Made by a program: the position numbers and the translations under genes. From a virus, in IMG/VR virus record IMGVR_UViG_3300020215_000152, positions 1-21,115 of that record: a DNA stretch of 21,115 nt. One strand, written 5' to 3'. Numbering within the stretch: position 1 is the first letter of the stretch; each line of letters opens with the position of its first letter. Positions 11,462 to 18,017 of this stretch are shown here, one piece after another. Under the pieces are notes generated by a model. The model ran no database searches. It was not told where the DNA came from and saw only the letters and a program-made list of their open reading frames with translations.

Positions 11462-13303
11462 ATGCGCGATGATCTCACGTGGCTTGAGGACCCACAGCTC
11501 CTGGACGGCGTAGCCAAACGTCTCGATAGCGACTTTGCGTCCCTGGACGCCGAGACCAAGGGTTACTTGCGTCTGTACTACGACCGCCCGGTCATTGGCG
11601 CAGACTACACGCGCCCCTATCGCGAGCTGGCGGTGTTCCAGTCGCTTAAGGATTCGATGGGCGGCAACCTTACGCGCGAGGTTATCGACGCCGCTGCGTC
11701 CATCCTGTGCCGCGAAATGGCCGCAGAGGTACTTCCCCGGGGCGCTGAATTCGAATTGGAACAGGGGTGCAAGGACGCAAGCCGCCTGATTGAGGGTGTT
11801 TTTGATAACAGCAACTTCCTGGAGGTCGCAACCCGCGCCGCGATCGACGGCATGACGTGCCCGGTTGGCCCAATTAAGGGCTATATCGATGAGCAAACTG
11901 AGGAAATTAAGTTTGAACGCATCAATCCGCTTGATTTCCGTTGGGTTGAGGACGGAACCGGAGCCCCGCGCACATTCCTGGTTACCGAGGCCATCAGCAA
12001 GGATGTCCTGGCCGCGCGCTACCCCGACCAGAAGTCCCAGATCATGGACCTGCCCGAGTGGTATCCGTCCACGGTCGTGGGCGTGGACCCCCCGAGCGCG
12101 CGCCGAGACACCAAGACGGTACGCGTAATCGAGGCATGGTGCCGCGCCCTAGGCCCGGACAGCCCCGGGCGTCACTCCGTCGTGACGTCTGACATCGTCC
12201 TGGAGGACGAACCATGGAAGCACGACATCACGCCCGTGTTCGGCTTCCGTTGGTCGCTGGATTTCCGCGGCTTCGCTGGCATTTCGTTGGCGCGCATCGT
12301 CGGGCGCTACGACGCTGCCAATCGACGCCTCATGCGCATGGTCTACGCGGCCCTTGCTGGCGCGGTTCCCCGCCTGATTGTCCAGGAGGACGCCGAGATC
12401 GACGGCGTTTCGGACAAGGAATTCGAAATCATAAGGTACTCGGGGGCTGTTCAGCCGAAAATCGAGACCCCGCAGGTTGTCTCGCCTGAGATTATCCAGC
12501 AAATTGAGCGCAATATTCAGCGCGCGTACGCTGAGGGTGGCGTTAACCAGAATATGGCGCAAGGAACCGCCCCCGCTCGCTACACTTCGGGCGCTGCGCA
12601 GCGGGAATTCGTGGATATTGCGAATACCCGCCTCCTGACTGCACAAAAGCGCTGGGAACAGCTTTGGAAAGACGCCGCCAAGGTGGTTGTCATGCTGGCC
12701 CAGAAGGCCCGCAGCGCCCACGTCAGGATCAAGGGGACCAATCGCTACGAATCGGTCAAGTTCCCCAGGCTCAGCTCCGACAAGTACCGCATTAACTTCG
12801 GCCTGTCGTCCGGCCTTAGCCTCACGCCCGCAGCTCGCCTCCAGGAGCTTCAGGATCTGAGCGAAATGGGCCTGGCGGACGTCGCTGACGTTGCCCGCAA
12901 CCTCAATCTGCCCGACACCCGCGCCCTAGCGGACCGTTTGAACGCCCCGCGTGACCTGGTTATGCAGCAAATCAGCGCGGCCCTCGATAAGGGGCAATTC
13001 ATCATGCCGTCGTCATTGCAGGGCGCACAGCTTGAGGCCCTGGTGCGTATCGGCGGGGAGGAATACCAGCGGGCGAGGTTGCAGGGTACGTACCCGCCGG
13101 CTCACATGGAAGTCCTGCGTCGGCTGATCAAGGCCGCCGAGGCCCGCATGGCTCCCCCGCCGGCTCCGGCCGCACCCCCTGCCCCACCCCCGCCCGCAAA
13201 TGACAATGGCGCGCCTCCCATGGCCCCGCCAGTTGATCCCAGCGCGGCCCCGCCGTTGCCGCCCGAGGCAATGCCGCCCGCGCCCGTCCCCGTCGCTCAG
13301 TAA
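11462..13303 (+). CDS. Portal protein
   Basis: 613 residues from ATG 11462, with GGAGA at 11448-11452. The pattern is that of a portal: an N-terminal region with LRLYYDRPVIGADYTRPYRE, a crown/wing part with INPLDFRWVEDGTGAPRTF, EAWCRALG, then a long helical stretch (LARIVGRYDAANRRLMRMVY; EIIQQIERNIQRAYAEGG) leading to the GGVNQNMAQGTAPARYTSG segment. The C-terminal ~60 residues are nearly all Pro/Ala (APPPAPAAPPAPPPP) and contain the NDN motif. They are probably disordered and may reach other virion or host partners. It forms the dodecameric DNA entry vertex, docks TerL during packaging and nucleates capsid assembly. It is followed directly by scaffold, the usual order. Confidence 0.9.
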   Translation: MRDDLTWLEDPQLLDGVAKRLDSDFASLDAETKGYLRLYYDRPVIGADYTRPYRELAVFQSLKDSMGGNLTREVIDAAASILCREMAAEVLPRGAEFELEQGCKDASRLIEGVFDNSNFLEVATRAAIDGMTCPVGPIKGYIDEQTEEIKFERINPLDFRWVEDGTGAPRTFLVTEAISKDVLAARYPDQKSQIMDLPEWYPSTVVGVDPPSARRDTKTVRVIEAWCRALGPDSPGRHSVVTSDIVLEDEPWKHDITPVFGFRWSLDFRGFAGISLARIVGRYDAANRRLMRMVYAALAGAVPRLIVQEDAEIDGVSDKEFEIIRYSGAVQPKIETPQVVSPEIIQQIERNIQRAYAEGGVNQNMAQGTAPARYTSGAAQREFVDIANTRLLTAQKRWEQLWKDAAKVVVMLAQKARSAHVRIKGTNRYESVKFPRLSSDKYRINFGLSSGLSLTPAARLQELQDLSEMGLADVADVARNLNLPDTRALADRLNAPRDLVMQQISAALDKGQFIMPSSLQGAQLEALVRIGGEEYQRARLQGTYPPAHMEVLRRLIKAAEARMAPPPAPAAPPAPPPPANDNGAPPMAPPVDPSAAPPLPPEAMPPAPVPVAQ

Positions 13304-13312
13304 GGAGAGAGT

Positions 13313-14359
13313 ATGTCAGACGCTATTGAGACCACAGCCACGCCCGAGGCCCCCGAGACCACTGCCCCCGACGCGTCGCCAGCCAACGCCGCAGACGCGG
13401 CCAGCGAGGCGGCCCGCACCCTTGCCGCCCGCCGCGCCGAGATCAAGGCCAAGCTGGCGAAGGGGGAAGGCAACGACCCAAAAGATTCGAAGCCAGATGG
13501 TGCTACCGATGCGAACGCGCAGCATGCATCTGCGAAGGATCCGAAGAGCGCCGACACCCAGAAGACGGCAGCCAAGGCGGACGCGGATGACGATCTCTCT
13601 GCGCTCATCAAGGAACAGCGGCGCATTAGCGCCGAGTCCAAGCGGATTGCCGCGGAGAGGGCGGCCATTGAGGCTGCCCGCAAGGAGGTAGAGGAATTCG
13701 CGCCGCGCGTGAAGGCGGCCAAGGAAGCGCTTGCCAAGGGCAGTAAGGTAGACGCGATCCGTGCCCTGTTCCCCGATGAAGACCTGACGACTGACCTGTT
13801 CTGGGATCTGGCTAAGCAGCTTGGGGAGGGCGAGCCCGCCCAGCCTAAGGCCATCGACCCGGAAGAGCTGGCCGAGCTGGCCGCCGCCAAACTTGAGGCT
13901 AAGCGTCAGGCCGAAGAGGAGGCACGCCAGGCCAAGGAGCGCGAGGCCCAGGAAGCCCAGGAGCGCCAGCTTAGCGAGGCACGCGAAACCTACCTGTCTG
14001 CCGTTAATGAGACCTTTCAGGCAAATGCCGCTAATTATCCGGGCGTAGTCCGCCTGTTCAAGCTGATTGGCGACAGGGCCAACAAGGTCGTTAGCGAGCG
14101 CATTATCGAGCTGGCCGAGGCCCAGGGACGCGAAACCGGCTCGGTACCCTCCGTCTCGGAGGTACTCGCCAAGGTCTCCCAGGAGCTTTACGCAGACGCC
14201 GCCCAGGCCGCGGCCAACGACAATGGAGCCGCCAGGTCCGCCGGAACTGTTACCAGCGCCTGGAAGTCCGATCCGGGGCGCCCAATCACGCCAAGCCGCG
14301 AAAAGACGCTAGAAGAGATAAGGGCGGAGCGTAAGGCAGCCCTGCGCGCCCAGCGTTAG
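13313..14359 (+). CDS. Scaffolding (capsid assembly) protein
   Basis: 348 residues with AAGGAGAGAG (13302-13311) just ahead of ATG 13313. The N-terminal ~100 residues are Ala/Thr/Pro/Asp-rich and disordered. Residues about 100-240 form long charged coiled coils (LIKEQRRISAESKRIAAERA; KLEAKRQAEEEARQAKEREA). The C-terminus is basic (EEIRAERKAALRAQR), as expected for the coat-binding end of a scaffold. The location between portal and coat genes, helical composition and length support the call. It should line the prohead interior and leave or be cleaved before DNA packaging. No protease gene is visible nearby. It is followed by a 147-bp hairpin-rich gap. Confidence 0.85.
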   Translation: MSDAIETTATPEAPETTAPDASPANAADAASEAARTLAARRAEIKAKLAKGEGNDPKDSKPDGATDANAQHASAKDPKSADTQKTAAKADADDDLSALIKEQRRISAESKRIAAERAAIEAARKEVEEFAPRVKAAKEALAKGSKVDAIRALFPDEDLTTDLFWDLAKQLGEGEPAQPKAIDPEELAELAAAKLEAKRQAEEEARQAKEREAQEAQERQLSEARETYLSAVNETFQANAANYPGVVRLFKLIGDRANKVVSERIIELAEAQGRETGSVPSVSEVLAKVSQELYADAAQAAANDNGAARSAGTVTSAWKSDPGRPITPSREKTLEEIRAERKAALRAQR

Positions 14360-14377
14360 CGACCGAGCGTCACTAGA

Positions 14378-14403
14378 GATTAGGGGATGGAGTTCCCCTG
14401 ATC
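14378..14403 (+). terminator. Hairpin after the scaffold gene
   Basis: A 10-bp stem (14378-14387 with 14394-14403, one G-U pair, core AGGGGA/TCCCCT) closes a 6-nt loop (TGGAGT), 18 nt after the scaffold stop. There is no U tract, so it is more likely a processing/stability hairpin or a partial terminator than a strong intrinsic terminator. Confidence 0.45.
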
Positions 14404-14410
14404 CGACATA

Positions 14411-14438
14411 CGCCGCGCCCGAAGTCGATAGAGCGGCG
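14411..14438 (+). repeat. Inverted repeat in the capsid leader
   Basis: CGCCGC at 14411-14416 is inversely complementary to GCGGCG at 14433-14438, with a 16-nt loop. This second possible stem between scaffold and coat genes is weaker than its neighbours. Confidence 0.35.
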
Positions 14439-14464
14439 GTCTAAGCCACCCAACGCAATAACCA

Positions 14465-14482
14465 GCGCGCTCGCTTGCGCGC
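14465..14482 (+). promoter_or_regulatory. Hairpin just upstream of the capsid ribosome site
   Basis: GCGCGC (14465-14470), loop TCGCTT, GCGCGC (14477-14482). The stem ends 6 nt before the TAAAGGA ribosome binding site (14489-14495) of the capsid gene. It could shield the 5' end of the most abundant structural mRNA from nucleases. Confidence 0.5.
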
Positions 14483-14506
14483 ATTGGCTAAAGGACCGCA
14501 TACACC

Positions 14507-15799
14507 ATGGCTCTCGATACGGGCGTACTTACGCAGCTCAAGGATCATTACGATAAGGACATTTACAAAATCCTCTTTGAGGACGGGAAGAAGACCACCC
14601 CGCTCCTCGCGATGTGCGAGGCAAAGAAGATTAAGGACGGGTTCGGCCGTCAGTTCGTTGTTCGCGTTGTGACCCACGAGGGCGCGGCCGTTGCCGCTGA
14701 CCCCGAGATCGCCGACGACATCGCTGGCGACGGGGCCGCTGGTGGCCGTCCGAGCCGCGAGCGCTGGCTTGTCGACGCGAAGTCGATGGATGCGCCGTTT
14801 ACCTTCGACCGCGACGAGGTTGACGCGATTGAGGGCAAGAGCGCTGACGAGCAGTTCGACGTCGTGTCCGAGGAAATGGACATGGCGGCGCTCCGCCTGC
14901 GCAACATCCTTGCTGAGCAGGTCTCGGGCAAGGGCTGGGGCGCCCTGGCGCAGATCTCGGCGATCACCTCCTCGACGGTGACGGTCCCCGCGGCCCGCAT
15001 CAACCGCTTCCCGGTTGGCGCTCGCCTCGTGGCGTCTGCGTCGGAGGACACGGACGTGCTGCTTGGGACGCCGGCGGGCGCTCAGTTGCGCGTGACCGCG
15101 GTGAATACCTCGACGGGCGTTGTTACGTTGAGCGGTAATCCCCAGACGGTGTGGACTAACTCGGCGACGCTGTGGCTGTTCCGGGCGGGCAACCGCGCGG
15201 CGACGGACCCGGGCGCTGCTGACTCGGCCAAGCTGGTTGTCTCGGGCCTCGAGGCCTGGGTTGATCCGGACAGCACCACGTTCATGGGTGTCACGCGCAC
15301 GGGCATCCCGCAGTTGACGGGGTACTCGTTCAGCGCCTCGGGCATGGACAGCGCGCAGGGGCTCATCTCTGCGGCTGACCTCATGTTCAATTACGGGCGC
15401 TCGGAAGAGTCAATGATCATCTGCTCGGGCACCACGTGGAAGCTCCTGCAGCAGGATTACGACGCGGCCAAGGTCGTTGAGACCAAGCTCGGCGACTACA
15501 AGATCGGTTTCCAGGCGTTCCGCCTTGCGACCGTGTTCGGTGATTGCCTGGTTGTGCCGGATCCGTTTATCCCGGCCGGCACGGCGTACCTCGGCCCGTT
15601 CAACTCAAAGAAGTGGGGCCCGAAGCTCTACCACACGGGCAAGAACCTGGTGAACCTGGATGACCTGGACGGCAAGCAGTTTGAGCGCCGTACGGAGTCG
15701 GGCAGCCGCCAGTTCAAGGGTCAGTTCTACTTCCGCGGCAACCTGGTTATCCCGGGCCCCGGCATGTACTGCAAGATCACGAACCTCCCGACGTCGTAA
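14507..15799 (+). CDS. Major capsid protein
   Basis: 430 residues from ATG 14507 with TAAAGGA upstream. Features typical of phage coat proteins downstream of scaffold: N-terminal helix (TQLKDHYDKDIYKILFEDGK), E-loop-like glycine-rich stretch (residues about 63-95), long spine helix (DEQFDVVSEEMDMAALRLRN), and a C-terminal beta region ending GMYCKITNLPTS. Residues about 150-235 look like an extra beta domain (SSTVTVPAARINRFPVGARL; RVTAVNTSTGVVTLSGNPQT) inserted in the A-domain, such as occurs in some coat proteins with surface domains. The HK97-like fold is inferred. Arg codons are almost all CGC/CGT, unlike neighbouring genes, fitting a very highly expressed protein. Confidence 0.88.
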   Translation: MALDTGVLTQLKDHYDKDIYKILFEDGKKTTPLLAMCEAKKIKDGFGRQFVVRVVTHEGAAVAADPEIADDIAGDGAAGGRPSRERWLVDAKSMDAPFTFDRDEVDAIEGKSADEQFDVVSEEMDMAALRLRNILAEQVSGKGWGALAQISAITSSTVTVPAARINRFPVGARLVASASEDTDVLLGTPAGAQLRVTAVNTSTGVVTLSGNPQTVWTNSATLWLFRAGNRAATDPGAADSAKLVVSGLEAWVDPDSTTFMGVTRTGIPQLTGYSFSASGMDSAQGLISAADLMFNYGRSEESMIICSGTTWKLLQQDYDAAKVVETKLGDYKIGFQAFRLATVFGDCLVVPDPFIPAGTAYLGPFNSKKWGPKLYHTGKNLVNLDDLDGKQFERRTESGSRQFKGQFYFRGNLVIPGPGMYCKITNLPTS

Positions 15800-15839
15800 T
15801 TGGGTAACGAAGCGAACTCGAAAGGTAAGGAATTAGGAA

Positions 15840-16211
15840 ATGTCGAATCAGCGTAACGTTCGTTTCTCCACCGCCAAGACCACGGTCAAGAACCGCCTCT
15901 GCACCTCTCGGGGTGCGGATGTGGCCTCGGCCGCGACCCTGACGCTGGGAAACGATGGGAATTACTTCAGCATCACGGGCACCACGAACATTGACTACAT
16001 CACGACCACGGACTGGACTCCGGGATCGGTGGTTCACCTCAAGTTCAATGGCTCGCTGACGCTCAATCACAACACTGGAACGGTACCGGCAAACACGGCC
16101 GCCCTCACTCTGGCGGCGGCCGGCAATGTCAGCGTCACGGCCGACGACATGATCACCCTCGTCTATGACGGGTCGACGTGGCGTCAGCTCCACGCGCTGC
16201 TGGCCATCTAA
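15840..16211 (+). CDS. Beta-rich capsid decoration or fibre-cap protein
   Basis: 123 residues, ATG 15840 with TAAGGA at 15826-15831. Most of the sequence (ASAATLTLGNDGNYFSITGT, IDYITTTDWTPGSVVHLKFN, SLTLNHNTGTVP, ITLVYDGSTWRQLHA) matches a beta domain I know as the C-terminal cap of phage fibre and beta-helix proteins: L.LGNDGN.F.ITGTT.I..I, G..V.L.FNG.LTL.HN and DG..W. Here it is a separate protein directly after the coat gene, so head decoration or head-fibre tip is likely. A 17-bp hairpin follows its stop. Confidence 0.75.
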   Translation: MSNQRNVRFSTAKTTVKNRLCTSRGADVASAATLTLGNDGNYFSITGTTNIDYITTTDWTPGSVVHLKFNGSLTLNHNTGTVPANTAALTLAAAGNVSVTADDMITLVYDGSTWRQLHALLAI

Positions 16212-16217
16212 TACCAC

Positions 16218-16257
16218 GCTGAGCTGGGTCCCGGGATTGTCCGGGGCCCGGCTTGGC
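16218..16257 (+). terminator. Strong 17-bp hairpin after the decoration gene
   Basis: Stem 16218-16234 with 16241-16257: 17 pairs, of which four are G-U, GC-rich core CTGGGTCCCGG/CCGGGGCCCGG, loop GATTGT. AATTT follows rather than a true U tract. The stem starts 6 nt after the stop and ends a few nt before the AGGAG ribosome site (16263-16267) of the next gene. Partial terminator, RNase processing site or mRNA stabiliser. Confidence 0.6.
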
Positions 16258-16273
16258 AATTTAGGAGATCAAT

Positions 16274-16813
16274 ATGGGACGCGAAGGTATTAGCAGGCCA
16301 CGGCATAAGGTTACATCGGCCAAGATCGCGGCTGGCGTCATTCTCACCGCAGACCTGGCGGACAACGCGGTCACTACCGCCAAGATTACTGACGGAAACG
16401 TCACCGCGGCCAAGCTCGCGGCGGCGTCGCTTGTGGGTACTCAGGCGGCGGTACTGGCGGACGCGGCTGTCATCGGCGGCATTCCGGTCGTGCATACGAT
16501 CAGCGTGGCCGACGGGGCGACCGCAAACGTTGACGTGACCCTCACGCACAAAACCGAAATTCTGGACGTAATTGTCCAGAAGCGCGCCGGCGCGGGCGGG
16601 GCGAGCGACACGATCACGGTCAACAACGGCGCGACAGCAATCACGAACGCCATGGACATCAACGTTGCGGACAAGACGATCGTTCGTGCGACCACGATCG
16701 ACGACGCGCAGAGCACTATCAATGCGGCCGGAACGCTGCGCATCGTTCGTACCAAGGCTAGCGCCAACAACGTCGCTTGCCTCGTAACGATCATTGGCGT
16801 CCGCCGGACCTAG
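16274..16813 (+). CDS. Head-fibre-like structural protein with (x)AKI repeats
   Basis: 179 residues, ATG 16274 with AGGAG at 16263-16267. The first 55 residues hold a repeating pattern: SAKIAAGVILTADLADNAVT, then TAKITDGNVTAAKLAAAS. This (A/V)TTAKI.DG.VT.AKL periodicity is typical of trimeric shafts in phage head fibres and tail fibres. The rest (VVHTISVADGATANVDVTLT ... VIIGVRRT) is a beta domain. The placement in the head module, after the coat and decoration genes, makes a head fibre or surface decoration likely. Host-surface binding is possible. Confidence in structural role is good, exact position on the virion unknown. Confidence 0.75.
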   Translation: MGREGISRPRHKVTSAKIAAGVILTADLADNAVTTAKITDGNVTAAKLAAASLVGTQAAVLADAAVIGGIPVVHTISVADGATANVDVTLTHKTEILDVIVQKRAGAGGASDTITVNNGATAITNAMDINVADKTIVRATTIDDAQSTINAAGTLRIVRTKASANNVACLVTIIGVRRT

Positions 16814-16816
16814 TCC

Positions 16817-17026
16817 ATGATGATGGTCATTGGCGCCGGCAAGCCCGGCAAGAAAGAGGCCGAGGAAAAAGAGGGCGAGGAAATGTCCGAAGAGGCGTCC
16901 CCAGGCCTCTCGGGCATGGCCCGCAAAAAGGCAGCCAAGGGCGTCCTGTCTGCCATCGAGTCGGGCGATAGCGCCGCGCTCGATAAAGCGCTCAAGGCGC
17001 ATTACGACGCCTGTTACGAAGAGTAG
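16817..17026 (+). CDS. Small acidic protein in the head module
   Basis: 69 residues from ATG 16817, 3 nt after the previous stop and with no clear ribosome site, so probably coupled; ATG 16882 preceded by GAGGAA is an alternative start. A Lys/Glu-rich disordered N-terminus (GKPGKKEAEEKEGEEMSEEA) precedes a helical C-terminal domain (ARKKAAKGVLSAIESGDSAA, LDKALKAHYDACYEE). Proteins of this type, an acidic linker plus a short helix pair ending in a Cys, recur near phage capsid genes. Function unknown. Confidence 0.6.
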   Translation: MMMVIGAGKPGKKEAEEKEGEEMSEEASPGLSGMARKKAAKGVLSAIESGDSAALDKALKAHYDACYEE

Positions 17027-17039
17027 TTAGTTAACCGGG

Positions 17040-17069
17040 GCCCCCGGGCGCTTGTCGGTGCCTGGGGGC
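17040..17069 (+). terminator. 12-bp hairpin before the adaptor gene
   Basis: Stem 17040-17051 with 17058-17069, two G-U pairs, GC-rich (GCCCCCGGGCGC / GTGCCTGGGGGC), loop TTGTCG of 6 nt, no U tract. It lies 13 nt after a stop codon and 8 nt before the AAGGAG ribosome site of the next gene (17078-17083). Confidence 0.6.
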
Positions 17070-17088
17070 ACGGTCCTAAGGAGCTGGA

Positions 17089-17727
17089 TTGACTAGGGCT
17101 GAAGCTCGCACGGCGATTAGGGCAGCGACCGATCAAGAGGCCAGCGACGAAACCGCGGCCCAGGTTCTTGGTACGCAGCTCAATACATGGATTGATTTAG
17201 AGCACAAACAGCTCCGCCGCGAGCTTTCCCAGATTGTGCCATCGCTTTACACGGCGGTAGGCAGCGAACAAACCCCAAACGCCACCACGGGCGCCCTTAC
17301 GATGCCCTCAGATTATGAGCGGCTGGTGCGCGTGGAGATCAAGATCGGGTCAACCTGGTACCCCGTTGAAGAGGCGTCCGACGGGCTTTCTCCGCATTTG
17401 CGTGAGCTATGCGTTCGTGAAGAAGGGAGCACCCTGTTCCTTGCACCAGTTGCCACCGCTACCAGCTACACGGTCCGCATTGTTTACGTTCAGAGCGTCG
17501 CTACGCTAAGCGCTGACAGCGGCACGGGCGGCGTCTTGCTGGTTCCCGACGGATGCGAGGACATTATCCTCGCCCGCGTCGAGGCGCGCGTTCAGACGCG
17601 TTTTCAGCGCGACCCATCGCCGCATATCGCGAGGGCGCGCGAGGTCCTGCGGGAGCAGAAGAAGTATCTTCGTAAACGATACGGGACCACGGCGCAGCCC
17701 GGTCTGCGGGTTACGGGGCGCTGGTAA
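17089..17727 (+). CDS. Head-tail adaptor / tail-tubular-A-like protein
   Basis: 212 residues with a TTG start; AAGGAG at 17078-17083 is ideally spaced and no ATG or GTG in frame fits it. The pattern of N-terminal helices (AEARTAIRAATDQEASDETA; LNTWIDLEHKQLRRELSQIV), a beta middle (LTMPSDYERLVRVEIKIGST ... VRIVYVQ) and a basic C-terminal helix (AREVLREQKKYLRKRYG) fits gatekeeper/adaptor proteins of short-tailed phages, which bind under the portal and hold the nozzle. It is followed by a small gene and the nozzle-like gene, the order expected for a podovirus neck. Confidence 0.7.
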   Translation: MTRAEARTAIRAATDQEASDETAAQVLGTQLNTWIDLEHKQLRRELSQIVPSLYTAVGSEQTPNATTGALTMPSDYERLVRVEIKIGSTWYPVEEASDGLSPHLRELCVREEGSTLFLAPVATATSYTVRIVYVQSVATLSADSGTGGVLLVPDGCEDIILARVEARVQTRFQRDPSPHIARAREVLREQKKYLRKRYGTTAQPGLRVTGRW

Positions 17728-18017
17728 TGAAGCCGGCATTTATTGCGCAGCCTGGCGCCAGCGTTACCCAGCTACAGCAGGAACTTGCGAAAGTATTCGA
17801 CTCGCTGGGAATCATCTGTGTTGGCCTGCTAATTGAGGACGTGGAGATCGGGACTTCGTCTACCACCGTGCCGCATGGGCTTGGCAGCGTGCCGAGCGCC
17901 GTGTTCGTGGCAATCGGATCCGTCGGTGTGACTGTCCTCCACGCGGCCGACGCTGACGCGACTAACCTGTATCTCCAGGCGTCCGCCCCTATTACAGTGT
18001 CCCTCTGGGTGGTCTAG
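17727..18017 (+). CDS. Small beta-structured virion protein
   Basis: 96 residues, ATG 17727 in a TAATG junction. A short helix (VTQLQQELAKVFDSLGIICV) precedes a beta domain containing the VPHGLGSVPSAVFVAIGS signature and a final strand pair (ATNLYLQASAPITVSLWVV). The HGLG..P motif recurs in small phage structural proteins that sit next to neck and tail genes, with a trimer or beta-sandwich expected. The exact role is unknown; a neck or fibre-attachment component is plausible. Confidence 0.65.
   Translation: MKPAFIAQPGASVTQLQQELAKVFDSLGIICVGLLIEDVEIGTSSTTVPHGLGSVPSAVFVAIGSVGVTVLHAADADATNLYLQASAPITVSLWVV

Noticed and set aside
13297-13890. 197-codon minus-strand frame opposite the scaffold gene
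   Set aside because: Ser/Ala homopolymer-like shadow of Ala/Glu-rich coding on the + strand.
14401-14464. tRNA-like stretch before the capsid gene (GATAGAGC followed by a 7-nt-loop-like GGT...ACC and a terminal ACCA)
   Set aside because: The anticodon stem would have only 3 pairs, no T-arm (GGTTCRANNCC) and no acceptor complement are present. Not a tRNA.
16208-17002. 264-codon open frame on the minus strand opposite the head-fibre gene
   Set aside because: Arg/His/Gly-rich shadow of a clearly structural + strand gene; no ribosome site or recognisable domain.
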